Below are positions 36,771 through 46,389 of a stretch of DNA of 64,000 nucleotides, in pieces (the stretch's first letter is position 1; each line of letters begins with the position of its first letter). Origin of the DNA: Paenalcaligenes hominis (GTDB taxonomy: Bacteria > Pseudomonadota > Gammaproteobacteria > Burkholderiales > Burkholderiaceae_B); contig NZ_JAATIZ010000004.1 in NCBI RefSeq assembly GCF_011927625.1, positions 286,015 through 350,014 of the forward strand, read 5' to 3'. A model generated the notes under the pieces. The model searched no databases and was not told where the DNA came from. It was given only the letters and a program-made list of their open reading frames with translations. Both the position numbers and the translations under genes were made by a program.

Positions 36771-38305
36771 GCTCTGACACCACCACCCCCTCTAAAACCT
36801 ACCCACCTTTAGAAGGTAAAGCCAAAGTTGCCGGAACGATTGCTTTATCCGTGGCTGTCTTTATGAATGCACTGGATATGTCAATTGCCAATGTCTCCAT
36901 ACCAACTATTGCCGGCGATTTGGGCGTAAGTACTACCCAAGGCACATGGGTCATTACTTCATTTGGTGTGGCTAACGCTGTTACCGTACCTCTGACAGGC
37001 TGGTTAACCCAACGCTTCGGACAAGTACGCCTTTTTGTCCTGTCCATGTTGCTGTTTGTCTTAGCCTCTTGGCTTTGCGGTTTAGCCTGGTCATTGGAAT
37101 CGTTGGTGTTTTTTAGAATATTGCAAGGTGCGGTAGCTGGCCCTATGATTCCCTTATCGCAAGCGCTTATGCTAGGAAGTTATCCGCGCGACAAAGCAGG
37201 AATGGCCCTTGCCATGTGGGGTATGACCATTTTAGTTGGTCCCATTGCAGGACCATTACTTGGCGGATGGATTTCCGATAACTACAGTTGGCCTTGGATT
37301 TTTTATATTAATGTACCGATTGGGCTCGTAGCTGGCTGGGTGTGTTGGCATATCTACAAAGATCGTGACTCAGAGCGCCGTCGTCTACCTATTGATCTCA
37401 TGGGCCTTACGTTGCTTCTGATTTGGGTGGGCGCGTTACAAATCTTGCTAGATAAAGGCAAAGAGCTTGATTGGTTTGCTAGCCCTTTTATTATTGCGCT
37501 GGCCGTTATTACTGTAGTGGGCTTTGTGTATTTTTTAATTTGGGAATTTACCGCCGCTCACCCCATTGTTGACCTAAGCTTATTTAAGCAACGCAATTTT
37601 AGCTCTGGTGTGATTATGATTTCGGTTGCCTATGGGGTATTTTTTGGTGCCGTGGTCTTAGTACCTTTATGGTTACAAAGCACACTGCATTACACGGCGA
37701 CTTGGGCAGGCATTGCGTTAGCACCCGTAGGCATATTAGCGATTATTTTGTCTCCTTTGGTTGGGCGACTTTTATCGCATTATGATCCGCGCTGGATCAT
37801 TAGCTTTGCCTTTGTTATTTTTGCATTAACAAGCTATATGCGTTCGCAATTTAGCACCGATGTTAGTATTTACACCGTCATGTTGCCTACGTTCATTCAA
37901 GGGGCGGCCATGGCGACCTTCTTTACGCCACTTACCACCATCACGCTGTCTGGCTTAGCACCGGATCGCATCCCTGCTGCTGCAGGTTTATCAAACTTTG
38001 CCCGCTTATTAGCTGGCGCCTTTGGCACCTCGATTACCACGACATTATGGAGTGACCGCACCAGTCTGCACCATGCTCAGATGACCGAACTCGCTCGTCC
38101 CGGAGAGCCCGCCTTTGATTGGTATACAGAGCAATTGCACGAGTTAGGCTTAAGCTCAAAGCAGGCCCTTAATCTGATTGACGACATTATTGCCCAACAA
38201 GCCCAAACCTTAGCGGCTACTGATATTTTCTATGCGTCTGCTATTATTTTTGTGGTGCTGTTAGGCTTAGTGTGGCTAGCACGACCCGACCCAATCCGTG
38301 CGTGA
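36767..38305 (+). CDS. emrB: EmrB-like DHA2 multidrug exporter
   Basis: A 512-residue, 14-helix MFS pump with NALDMSIANVSIPTIAGDLG in helix 1, the TLL-type loop GWLTQRFGQVRLF and the motif-C region GPIAGPLLGGWISD. It overlaps emrA by ATGA (4 bases), so the two are made together. EmrAB pumps export hydrophobic compounds and uncouplers. A hairpin follows the gene. Confidence 0.92.
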   Translation: MSSDTTTPSKTYPPLEGKAKVAGTIALSVAVFMNALDMSIANVSIPTIAGDLGVSTTQGTWVITSFGVANAVTVPLTGWLTQRFGQVRLFVLSMLLFVLASWLCGLAWSLESLVFFRILQGAVAGPMIPLSQALMLGSYPRDKAGMALAMWGMTILVGPIAGPLLGGWISDNYSWPWIFYINVPIGLVAGWVCWHIYKDRDSERRRLPIDLMGLTLLLIWVGALQILLDKGKELDWFASPFIIALAVITVVGFVYFLIWEFTAAHPIVDLSLFKQRNFSSGVIMISVAYGVFFGAVVLVPLWLQSTLHYTATWAGIALAPVGILAIILSPLVGRLLSHYDPRWIISFAFVIFALTSYMRSQFSTDVSIYTVMLPTFIQGAAMATFFTPLTTITLSGLAPDRIPAAAGLSNFARLLAGAFGTSITTTLWSDRTSLHHAQMTELARPGEPAFDWYTEQLHELGLSSKQALNLIDDIIAQQAQTLAATDIFYASAIIFVVLLGLVWLARPDPIRA

Positions 38306-38311
38306 TGCCAT

Positions 38312-38339
38312 AAAAAAACCCCACTCCTATCGAGTGGGG
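38312..38339. terminator. Terminator between emrB and the aldehyde dehydrogenase
   Basis: CCCCACTC pairs with GAGTGGGG around a 5-base loop. The T7 tail is on the minus strand, so it chiefly ends the convergent ALDH gene, and it may act on emrB as well. Confidence 0.85.
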
Positions 38340-38359
38340 TGCAGACCTAATCTAAGTAA

Positions 38360-39886
38360 TTAGAAAAAACCCAAAGCTTCGTCGCTGTAGCTAACCAGCA
38401 AACACTTGGTCTGTTGATAATTAGCTAGGGCCATTTTATGGGTTTCACGCCCAATGCCTGATTGCTTGTAACCGCCAAAGGCCGCATGAGCCGGATACAT
38501 ATGATAGCAATTTGTCCAAACGCGCCCCGCTTGAATGCCTCGCCCCATTCGGTAGGCTTGAGACGCATCACGGCTCCAAACCCCTGCCCCCAAACCAAAG
38601 ATGGTGTCGTTTGCAATCGCTAACGCCTCATCTTCGTCTTTAAAGGTGGTGACGGCCGCTACAGGACCAAAAATTTCCTCCTGAAACACGCGCATGGTGT
38701 TCTTGCCCAGTAACAAGGTGGGCTTAACAAAAAACCCCTCGTCAAGCTCTTGGCCCATGCGGTTACGTTCGCCCCCCGTTAAGCAGGTGGCCCCTTCTTC
38801 GCGACCTAGATCAATGTAGCCCAAAATACGATCAAGCTGGGCTTGAGAGACTTGCGCCCCCACCATGGTGCTTTTATCGAGCGGGTGGCCTTTTTTGATT
38901 TGTTCAACTCGAGCGATCACTTTTTCTATAAAGGATTCATAGATGGATTCTTGGACTAATAAACGAGAAGGAGCGGTACACACCTCGCCTTGGTTAAGTG
39001 CAAACATAGCCGCTCCCTCGAGCGCTTTATTCAAAAACGCATCATCAGCCGACATCACATTTTCAAAGAAAATGTTAGGGCTTTTACCGCCTAGTTCTAC
39101 GGTTGCGGGGATTAGCGTATCTGCCGCGTTGCGCAGGATCTGTTGGCCAACGGGTGTAGACCCAGTAAAAGCGACTTTTGCAATGCGTGGACTAGATGCT
39201 AAAGCTGCTCCTGCTTCTTTACCGTACCCGTTAATGATGTTGACCACCCCTGGAGGCAAGATATCGCCAATTGTTTCCATCAACACCATAATCGAAGCCG
39301 GTGTTTGCTCGGCGGGTTTCATGACAATGGTGCACCCTGCCGCTAAGGCAGGCGCTAATTTCCATGCGGCCATTAATAAAGGGAAATTCCATGGAATAAT
39401 TTGCCCTACCACCCCAATGGGCTCTTGGAAGTGATAGGCAACCGTGTTTTTTTCTATGTCTGAAATCGCGCCTTCTTGAGCGCGCAAACACCCAGCAAAA
39501 TAACGGAAATGATCGACGGCCAGAGGTAGATCTGCTGCCATGGTTTCACGGATGGGTTTGCCATTATCCAGTGTTTCTGCCACCGCAAGGCGCTCTAGGT
39601 TTTGCTCGATGCGATCGGCAATACGCAATAATACCGCTGAACGCTCGGCTACAGGTGTATCTGCCCAAGACCGAAACGCAGCATGAGCCGCATCCAAAGC
39701 TAAATTGACGTCATCAGCATTGGAACGCGCCACCTCGCAGAATGCTTCGCCAGATATAGGTGTAATATTTTCAAAATACTCACCCCCTACCGGTGCTACC
39801 CATTTTCCTCCTATATAGTTTTCATAGCGTTTTTTATAGGGAAAGTCGAGACTGATACCAAACCGTTTCAAATCGATTAAATTCAT
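38360..39886 (-). CDS. NAD-dependent acetaldehyde-type aldehyde dehydrogenase (ExaC/AcoD-like)
   Basis: A 508-residue ALDH with the catalytic cysteine C303 in [11 protein letters not shown], the general base E264 in VELGGKSP and N167 in IPWNFPL. The GEVCTAPSR context is typical of AcoD/ExaC/AldB acetaldehyde dehydrogenases rather than betaine-aldehyde enzymes. AGGAGGAG lies 4 bases before the ATG at 39886, ruling out the longer frame. It stands alone; ethanol or acetoin breakdown genes are not nearby. Confidence 0.9.
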   Translation of the reverse strand: MNLIDLKRFGISLDFPYKKRYENYIGGKWVAPVGGEYFENITPISGEAFCEVARSNADDVNLALDAAHAAFRSWADTPVAERSAVLLRIADRIEQNLERLAVAETLDNGKPIRETMAADLPLAVDHFRYFAGCLRAQEGAISDIEKNTVAYHFQEPIGVVGQIIPWNFPLLMAAWKLAPALAAGCTIVMKPAEQTPASIMVLMETIGDILPPGVVNIINGYGKEAGAALASSPRIAKVAFTGSTPVGQQILRNAADTLIPATVELGGKSPNIFFENVMSADDAFLNKALEGAAMFALNQGEVCTAPSRLLVQESIYESFIEKVIARVEQIKKGHPLDKSTMVGAQVSQAQLDRILGYIDLGREEGATCLTGGERNRMGQELDEGFFVKPTLLLGKNTMRVFQEEIFGPVAAVTTFKDEDEALAIANDTIFGLGAGVWSRDASQAYRMGRGIQAGRVWTNCYHMYPAHAAFGGYKQSGIGRETHKMALANYQQTKCLLVSYSDEALGFF

Positions 39887-40051
39887 CTTACTCCTCCTGG
39901 GGATTGTACGAGCTGAATTCAAAACTGCACGGTGGATCCACGTCGTACTCTGGATTCCATGGCCTTAGCATAGCATTATGTGTTTATTTTTGATGCTGTT
40001 TACAGAACACTCGATTAGAATACTTAGCGTCACGTTTATATGGAGAGGGTC

Positions 40052-41677
40052 ATGGAAAGCATTGGGTTAATTTTCACCATGCTCATTGCTATTTTGCTTA
40101 GCGGCGTGATTGGCCGAGTCTTGCCTTGGGGGGTTCCTCTTCCTTTAATCCAAATCCTTTTTGGTATTGTGATTGCAGGGGTGTTTAAAGAGGGCATCAG
40201 CCTCAACCCCGAGGTGTTTTTTTTGCTTTTTATTCCTCCTCTACTGTTTCTTGATGGCTGGCGTATTCCTAAAGACGCCTTGATGCGTGATAAAGCAGGT
40301 ATTTTTCATCTGGCTTTTGGCTTGGTGTTTATTACTGTTTTGGGCTTAGGCCATATCATTCACTGGATGATCCCTGCTATGCCATTGGCAGTGAGCTTTG
40401 CTTTGGCAGCCATTGTGTCTCCTACTGACCCAGTGGCGGTGGCCGGCATCACGCGTCGCCTCCCTGTGCCACAGCGCCTTATGTCCATCCTCGAGGGGGA
40501 AGCTCTATTTAATGATGCCAGTGGCCTAGTGGCTTTTAGAATGGCCGTGCTTGCCGCCATGACGGGCGCTTTTTCTTTGACGCAAGCCGCATCGTCTTTT
40601 ATCTGGGTCGCTTTAGCTGGTTTGATGACAGGTGTCATGGTCACGTGGGGCTTGTCCTTTATACGTGAACGTTTTACCCGCCGTTTTGGCGAAGAACAAG
40701 GCTCCGAGCTGCTTTTAAGTATTTTGACCCCTTTCGCTGCCTATATTGTGGCTGAAAAAATTGGCGGCTCTGGGATTTTATCGGCTGTCGCTGCTGGCCT
40801 CACAATGAGCACCATTGAGTTTTCCGGGCGTATTGCTCCATTAACTCGGGTTCGCCGTACTGCGCTCTGGGACACGTTGCAATTCACCCTGAACGGGATT
40901 ATGTTTGTGTTGCTTGGCGAACAGCTACCCGGCATTTTTACTAATGCCGTGCGCTTAGTACAGGAAACCGGCCATCACAACCCGTGGTGGTTAGTGATTT
41001 ATGCATTAGTTATCTGTTTAAGTTTGACGGCGTTGCGTTTTGTGTGGGTCAGCCTTTCCTTGTTTTTAATGCGCTTGTTCACGCACACACCTGAAACCCT
41101 TGCTACCCAATGGCGCCATATTCTTATTTTATCTTTTGCTGGGGTACGGGGTGCCGTGACCTTGGCGGGTGTGCTGACATTGCCGTTGTTATTGCCTGAC
41201 GGTGCTCAATTCCCAGGGCGTGATCTGGCGATTTTTCTGGCAGCAACGGTCATTATTATTTCGCTTATTTTAGCTAGTGTGGTGTTGCCGTGGTTATTGA
41301 AAGATTTAGCACCCACTCGCTCAACCACCGCTTCTCATGAAAAACAAACGCACATGGCTATTCAAACAGCCCATGCCGTGGCTGCTGAACACATTGATGA
41401 GCTTATTACTAGCCTAGATAAACACGATTTAGATCAAGCCTATTATGACGAAGTCAAAACCAGGCTTTTATCTGATTTTGCCAATAGCTTTACTTATCCT
41501 ACTGACAGCACAAGTCTTGATTACAAAAAACACCATACCGAGCGCTTGTTGCGATTAAAAATTATTACTGCTGCTCGCCAAAGCATTTATCAGCTTGCCA
41601 AAGAGCACAAGATTTCCGATGAGCTAGCCCGAGATTTAGTTCAAAAACTCGACTTAGACGAGGTACGCTTTAATTAA
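40052..41677 (+). CDS. CPA1-family Na+/H+ antiporter
   Basis: A 541-residue monovalent cation/proton antiporter with about 12 helices and the paired acidic core motifs SPTDPVAV (about 122-129) and EGEALFNDASGLV (about 146-158), plus AGVRGAVTLAG late in the domain. A hydrophilic C-terminal tail of about 110 residues follows. The ATG at 40052 has GGAGAGG just before it; the ATG 12 bases earlier has no ribosome site. Confidence 0.9.
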   Translation: MESIGLIFTMLIAILLSGVIGRVLPWGVPLPLIQILFGIVIAGVFKEGISLNPEVFFLLFIPPLLFLDGWRIPKDALMRDKAGIFHLAFGLVFITVLGLGHIIHWMIPAMPLAVSFALAAIVSPTDPVAVAGITRRLPVPQRLMSILEGEALFNDASGLVAFRMAVLAAMTGAFSLTQAASSFIWVALAGLMTGVMVTWGLSFIRERFTRRFGEEQGSELLLSILTPFAAYIVAEKIGGSGILSAVAAGLTMSTIEFSGRIAPLTRVRRTALWDTLQFTLNGIMFVLLGEQLPGIFTNAVRLVQETGHHNPWWLVIYALVICLSLTALRFVWVSLSLFLMRLFTHTPETLATQWRHILILSFAGVRGAVTLAGVLTLPLLLPDGAQFPGRDLAIFLAATVIIISLILASVVLPWLLKDLAPTRSTTASHEKQTHMAIQTAHAVAAEHIDELITSLDKHDLDQAYYDEVKTRLLSDFANSFTYPTDSTSLDYKKHHTERLLRLKIITAARQSIYQLAKEHKISDELARDLVQKLDLDEVRFN

Positions 41678-41770
41678 CGTAACGTGTTCAGTGCATACTG
41701 TTGGCTGTTATTTTTTTCATGCCGATTGGCTCCCCTTGTGGGTTGACCTGTTTTATCAAATCGCGCGGAA

Positions 41771-42473
41771 AACCCCGTCGTTCAGGGCGCAGATGAATAG
41801 CGCGGACGCGCTAGCGTCTTAGACCTAGAACGTGCTTACAAAAACTTCTTTGCCAAACGCGCCGCTTTTCCCCGCTTCAAGAAAAAAGGCCAGTCAGACC
41901 GTTTCCGTTACCCGCGAGGCTGCAAACTCGATCAGGAAAACAGCCGTATCTTTCTGCCGAAACTGAGCTGGGTGCGCTACCGCAACCGTCGCGAGGTACG
42001 GGACACAGTGAAAAACGTCACCGTAAATCACATGAGCAAGTCGGCAGCAGGCACCACCGAGCAACCGGGGCGAAACGTTCGGTCCAAGTCCGGCCTGAAT
42101 AAAGCCATACTGGATCAAGGGTGGTTCGAGTTCCGCCGTCAGCTAGACTACAAAATGGCGTGGGCGGGGGGGTGGCTTGTTGCGGTGCCCCCGCATTACA
42201 CCAGTCAGACTTGCCCTGAATGTGGGCATTGCAGTCAATCAAATCGTCCTACGCAAGCGGCCTTCGCCTGTGTGCAATGCAGTTTCGAGGAGCATGCCGA
42301 TGTGGTTGGTGCGATCAATGTATTAAGGGCGGGACACGCCCAGTTCGCCTGTGAAGTGAGTGGTGCAGTCAGGCCGCCAGCAGCAGGAACCCACCGAAGC
42401 GACTCTGGGACGGCTCAATGCCTCCCTTGAGCGCCGTAGGAATCCCCGGCCTTTAGGCGGGGGAGGATGTCAA
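41771..42473 (+). mobile_element. Decayed IS200/IS605-type element (IS605 OrfB group)
   Basis: The left part CCCCGTCGTTCAGGGCG (about 41773-41789) and the right part (CCCCGGCCTTTAGGCG from 42444, ending GGATGTCAA at 42473) look like subterminal hairpin ends of an IS605-type element. The cargo is a broken tnpB. No tnpA is present, so the element could only have moved with help. The right end finishes in TCAA, the cleavage tetranucleotide known from IS608. Exact boundaries are uncertain. Confidence 0.7.
41822..42430 (+). pseudogene. TnpB (IS605 OrfB) remnant, 5'-truncated with internal deletion
   Basis: One open frame of about 200 codons. It starts after an in-frame TAG (41798) with no start codon, and its first part reads as mid-TnpB (AKRAAFPRFKKKGQSDRFRY, then LPKLSWVRYRN). 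After VKNVTV (about 42017-42034) the frame jumps directly to NHMSKSAAGT, a region that in full-length proteins lies far downstream. The core with the first RuvC acidic residues is therefore lost. The zinc finger is intact (CPECG, then CVQC), as is the last RuvC acid (DVVGAINVLRAGHA). It cannot be a working nuclease. Confidence 0.8.
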
Positions 42474-42596
42474 AGGAAGTCCTGTATATAGGTATAAACC
42501 TACTAGTCGTTGTAATTAATTGCTTCTAGAATCAAATGGCTTAGTTAACCTAAGAGTAGTTAATTATCTATTGGTAGTTCGACTCAAGGAACCTGT

Positions 42597-43493
42597 ATGA
42601 AAAAACATTTCATCGCTGCTGCACTCTTTGCTCTAGCCTCAGGCAGTGCATTGGCCCAAGCTACAGATACGTTGCAAAAAATCAAAGACTCTGGATCTGT
42701 CACCTTAGGGGTGCGAGAGTCCTCTGGTTTAGGCTACACCTTAGGTAATGGAAAATATGTCGGTTTCCATACGGAAATGGCAGAAAATATTGTAGACGAC
42801 TTACGCAAAGACTTAGGCTTGGAAAAACTAGAAATCAAATACCAGCCAGTGACATCACAAAACCGCATTCCTTTAGTGACAAACGGCAGTGTTGACTTTG
42901 AATGCGGCTCAACCACTAATAACAAAGCCCGCCAAAAAGACGTTGATTTTGCCAACACCACCTATGTTGAAGAGGTGCGTATGGCCACCAAGGCCGACTC
43001 TGGCATTAGCTCTATTGCCGACCTCGATGGTAAAACCGTTGCGGTAACAACAGGCACTACCTCAGTCCAAACGCTACGCCGTAACAAACGCGCCGAAGGC
43101 ATCAACTTCAAAGAGGTCATGGGTAAAGACCACGCAGACAGCTTTCTTTTACTTGAAACCGGTCGCGCTGATGTGTTTGTAATGGATGGCTCCATTCTAG
43201 CCGCCAATATTTCAAAAGCCCGTAATCCGGCTGATTTCAAAATCGTAGGCGAGACCCTCAGTGTCGAGCCTATCGCTTGCATGCTGCGCAAAGATGATGA
43301 CAAGCTCAAAGCCGCCATCAACAAGAGCATCCAACGTCAAATCGAAGACGGCACGCTCAATACTCTGTGGGACAAATGGTTTTTGCAGCCTACCCCGCCA
43401 GCAGGCACTGTGATTGGGCTCGAGCTTTCCGAAGCCACCAAAGACGCTTGGGCTAACCCCAATGACAAACCCATGGAAGACTACAAATTCTAA
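42597..43493 (+). CDS. gltI: Glutamate/aspartate ABC transporter binding protein
   Basis: A 298-residue periplasmic amino-acid receptor with a signal peptide ending GSALAQ and the family signatures GVRESSGLGYTLGNGKYVGFH and FECGSTTNNKARQKDVDFAN, diagnostic for GltI/DEBP. AAGGAA precedes the ATG. It is followed by a hairpin and then gltJKL. Confidence 0.93.
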   Translation: MKKHFIAAALFALASGSALAQATDTLQKIKDSGSVTLGVRESSGLGYTLGNGKYVGFHTEMAENIVDDLRKDLGLEKLEIKYQPVTSQNRIPLVTNGSVDFECGSTTNNKARQKDVDFANTTYVEEVRMATKADSGISSIADLDGKTVAVTTGTTSVQTLRRNKRAEGINFKEVMGKDHADSFLLLETGRADVFVMDGSILAANISKARNPADFKIVGETLSVEPIACMLRKDDDKLKAAINKSIQRQIEDGTLNTLWDKWFLQPTPPAGTVIGLELSEATKDAWANPNDKPMEDYKF

Positions 43494-43520
43494 TCACTCT
43501 CCCTTTTAGTTTTATGGCAT

Positions 43521-43541
43521 AACCCCTTCTACAGGGGTTTT
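43521..43541 (+). terminator. Hairpin between gltI and gltJ (attenuator)
   Basis: AACCCC and GGGGTT pair around a 7-base loop, followed by T residues. It probably ends part of the transcripts after gltI. Confidence 0.75.
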
Positions 43542-43606
43542 GTCGTTACATCGTACTCATGCCCTAGGCGTATTTATTGTTGTTGGCTTTATATTCAGGG
43601 GGTCGC

Positions 43607-44359
43607 ATGACTTGGGATTGGCAAGTATTTTGTCGAGATGACCTAGACATGGAAGTCGTTAAAGGTTGTTTTGGAGAAAACGGCTCCACGACGTATTTGG
43701 ATTGGATGCTTTCGGCTTGGGGTTGGACTATTTCTGTTTCTCTCAGCGCATTAGCGATTGCTTTACTTTTAGGCTTTATTGTAGGGGCCATCCGCACCCT
43801 GCCGCACCAGCCTATGCTGGTTCGACTTGGCAACGCGTGGGTTGAACTGTTTCGCAATATTCCTTTATTAGTTCAAATCTTTCTGTGGTATCACGTTGCC
43901 CCTACGTTTGTGCCTGTATTACGCGATGTGTCGGGCTTTTTCCTTGTGGTCTGCGCATTAGGCGTGTTCACTTCAGCTCGTATTGCCGAGCAAGTACGCT
44001 CTGGCATCGAGTCCCTGCCCAAAGGCCAACGCTATGCAGGTCTAGCGTTAGGCTTTACGACGATACAGTGTTATCGCTATGTGCTTTTGCCCATGGCTTT
44101 TCGGATTATTATTCCGCCGTTAACCAGCGAGTCCATGAACGTAGTGAAAAACTCGTCGGTTGCATTTGCGGTCTCGATAGCCGAACTCACTATGTTTGCC
44201 ATGCAAGCCCAAGAAGAAACCTCAAGAGGGGTAGAAATTTATTTAGCGGTTACCTCTCTCTATATTATTACCGCCTTTGCGATTAACCGAATCATGGCGT
44301 TCATAGAAAAACGCACACAAATCCCGGGGTTTATTAGCAGCGCACAAGGGGGGCATTAA
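43607..44359 (+). CDS. gltJ: Glutamate/aspartate ABC permease GltJ
   Basis: A 250-residue inner-membrane permease of the polar amino-acid type, with the N-terminal MTWDWQVFCRDD and YLDWMLSAWGWTI typical of GltJ and the EAA-like loop GLALGFTTIQCYRYVLLPMA. The ATG at 43607 after a G-rich stretch is preferred to a TTG at 43577. gltK begins after one base. Confidence 0.92.
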   Translation: MTWDWQVFCRDDLDMEVVKGCFGENGSTTYLDWMLSAWGWTISVSLSALAIALLLGFIVGAIRTLPHQPMLVRLGNAWVELFRNIPLLVQIFLWYHVAPTFVPVLRDVSGFFLVVCALGVFTSARIAEQVRSGIESLPKGQRYAGLALGFTTIQCYRYVLLPMAFRIIIPPLTSESMNVVKNSSVAFAVSIAELTMFAMQAQEETSRGVEIYLAVTSLYIITAFAINRIMAFIEKRTQIPGFISSAQGGH

Positions 44360-44360
44360 C

Positions 44361-45026
44361 ATGCAATTTGATGCCGCCTTTTATAACTGGAGCCTGCTTA
44401 GCGACTATGTTCTTTCAGGGCTTTACTTCAGTCTATGGCTTACCCTAGTCGCTACATTAGGCGGGGTAGTGTTTGGTACGCTTTTAGCATTAATGCGTTT
44501 ATCAGGACGACCTTGGCTTGTTTTACCAGCCACCATCTATGTCAACGGCATGCGCAGCATCCCATTAGTCATGGTCATTCTGTGGTTTTTTCTATTAATG
44601 CCTATGATTTTAGGGGTAGCCGTAGGTGCCGAAACCTCGGCTATTGCTACCTTTATTGCCTTTGAAGCGGCCTACTTTAGTGAAATCATGCGCGCAGGTA
44701 TCCAGTCCATTCCACGGGGCCAAGTCTTTGCGGGTCAGGCGCTAGGCATGACCTATGGCCAAAACATGCGTTTGGTTATTTTGCCTCAAGCCTTTCGTAA
44801 CATGTTACCTGTGCTATTAACACAAACCATTATTCTTTTCCAAGATACCTCATTGGTGTATGCGATTGGCGCCTACGATTTACTTAAAGGCTTTGAAACC
44901 GCCGGCAAGAACTTTGGTCGCCCTATCGAGGCCTATATTGGGGCTGCCGTGGTTTATTTTATTATTTGTTATTCACTGTCGTGGCTAGTTAAACGCTTAC
45001 ATAAAAAAATCGCCATCATTCGCTAA
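44361..45026 (+). CDS. gltK: Glutamate/aspartate ABC permease GltK
   Basis: A 221-residue permease partner of GltJ with NGMRSIPLVMVILWFF and the ATPase-contact loop GQALGMTYGQNMRLVILPQA. A GGGGGG site precedes the ATG. It is 15 bases upstream of gltL. Confidence 0.92.
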   Translation: MQFDAAFYNWSLLSDYVLSGLYFSLWLTLVATLGGVVFGTLLALMRLSGRPWLVLPATIYVNGMRSIPLVMVILWFFLLMPMILGVAVGAETSAIATFIAFEAAYFSEIMRAGIQSIPRGQVFAGQALGMTYGQNMRLVILPQAFRNMLPVLLTQTIILFQDTSLVYAIGAYDLLKGFETAGKNFGRPIEAYIGAAVVYFIICYSLSWLVKRLHKKIAIIR

Positions 45027-45041
45027 GCTAAGGGATACACA

Positions 45042-45779
45042 ATGATTGAAATGAAAAATGTCTCTAAATGGTACGGGGACTTCCAAGTACTCACTAACTG
45101 TTCCACTGTAGTGAATAAAGGCGAAGTAGTCGTGGTAGCAGGCCCTTCTGGTTCGGGAAAATCCACCCTAATTAAAACCATCAATGCCCTCGAGCCTTTT
45201 CAAGAAGGCGAAATTTGGGTAGAGGGCACGCCTGTGCACGACCCCAAAACCCATTTACCTAAATTACGCAGTCGTGTGGGTATGGTGTTTCAGCACTTCG
45301 AACTCTTCCCCCACCTTTCTGTTACAGAAAACCTCACTATTGCCCAAATGCGTGTACTGGGGCGCAGTAAAAGTGACGCCTACGCCCATGGTTTAAAATA
45401 CCTCGAACGCGTTGGGCTTGCCGCCCATAAAGATAAATTTCCTGGTCAGCTTTCGGGGGGACAACAACAACGGGTAGCGATTGCGCGAGCACTCAGCATG
45501 GACCCCATCGTCATGCTATTTGATGAGCCCACTTCCGCCCTAGACCCAGAAATGGTGGGTGAAGTCTTAGATGTGATGGTTGGACTGGCTCACGAAGGCA
45601 TGACCATGATGTGTGTCACACATGAAATGGGGTTTGCCCGTCGCGTCAGTGACAGAGTGATCTTTATGGATGTAGGGGGACATATTCTTGAAGACTGCCC
45701 TACCGATGAGTTCTTTGGTAATCTAGATGCTCGCCAAGCCCGTACCAAAGACTTCTTAAATAAAATCTTAGTGCAATAA
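45042..45779 (+). CDS. gltL: Glutamate/aspartate ABC ATPase GltL
   Basis: A 245-residue ATPase powering the GltIJK importer. Walker A is GPSGSGKST, the signature LSGGQQQR and Walker [13 protein letters not shown], with the switch histidine in VTHEMGFA. Length is typical for polar amino-acid ATPases. AAGGGA precedes the ATG. Confidence 0.94.
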   Translation: MIEMKNVSKWYGDFQVLTNCSTVVNKGEVVVVAGPSGSGKSTLIKTINALEPFQEGEIWVEGTPVHDPKTHLPKLRSRVGMVFQHFELFPHLSVTENLTIAQMRVLGRSKSDAYAHGLKYLERVGLAAHKDKFPGQLSGGQQQRVAIARALSMDPIVMLFDEPTSALDPEMVGEVLDVMVGLAHEGMTMMCVTHEMGFARRVSDRVIFMDVGGHILEDCPTDEFFGNLDARQARTKDFLNKILVQ

Positions 45780-45793
45780 CTACGAGGATCACT

Positions 45794-46345
45794 ATGTCTA
45801 CCGCTCTTAGCCCACAGGCTGTTTTACACTTTTGGGCACATGTGACAACGCCTGAACAATGGTTCACTAAAGATGCGCAGTTTGATCGACGTCTTACGCA
45901 GCAATTTTTACATACCACCGAAGCCGTTGCCCAAGGCGAATGCGCACACTGGCGTCATAGCTTGCACGGGCGTTTAGCTGAAATTATTGTATTAGATCAA
46001 TTCTCGCGCAACATTTGGCGCAACAGGCCACGTGCCTTTGCTCAAGACCCAATGGCTTTAGCCTTGGCCCAAGAAGCGCTACGTCACCCCCATTTCGTAC
46101 AGCTTACTCAACGCGAGAGGCAATTTATTTTAATGCCATTTATGCATTCGGAATCTAAAAAAATTCATGACCAAGCGCTGGGTTTATTTGAGCAGTACAC
46201 CGATGCCACCACGACTGAATATGAGATCCGACATAAAGTCATCATTGATCGATTTGGGCGCTACCCCCATCGCAATGCCATTTTAGGGCGAGCCTCTACG
46301 GCGGCTGAACGAGAATTTCTGAAAGGGCCTGATTCGTCTTTTTAA
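45794..46345 (+). CDS. DUF924 family protein
   Basis: A 183-residue soluble protein with the family features VLHFWAHVTTPEQWFTKD at the N-terminus, EIIVLDQFSRNIWR, FILMPFMHSE and RFGRYPHRNAILGR. The fold is all-helical and the function of the family is unknown. It starts 14 bases after gltL with GAGGAT upstream, so it may ride on that message. Confidence 0.85.
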   Translation: MSTALSPQAVLHFWAHVTTPEQWFTKDAQFDRRLTQQFLHTTEAVAQGECAHWRHSLHGRLAEIIVLDQFSRNIWRNRPRAFAQDPMALALAQEALRHPHFVQLTQRERQFILMPFMHSESKKIHDQALGLFEQYTDATTTEYEIRHKVIIDRFGRYPHRNAILGRASTAAEREFLKGPDSSF

Positions 46346-46389
46346 GCGGCTTTGTATTCAGTCTTAACCGACGTGCTACGCTAGGGCTG

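Noticed and set aside
38943..39434. 163-codon plus-strand open frame opposite the ALDH gene
   Set aside because: Mirror frame of a gene with intact catalytic residues; composition is that of an antisense shadow.
41972..42430. Intact 152-residue TnpB-like gene
   Set aside because: The frame continues upstream to 41822 without a start codon and lacks the RuvC core, so it is a pseudogene rather than a small protein.
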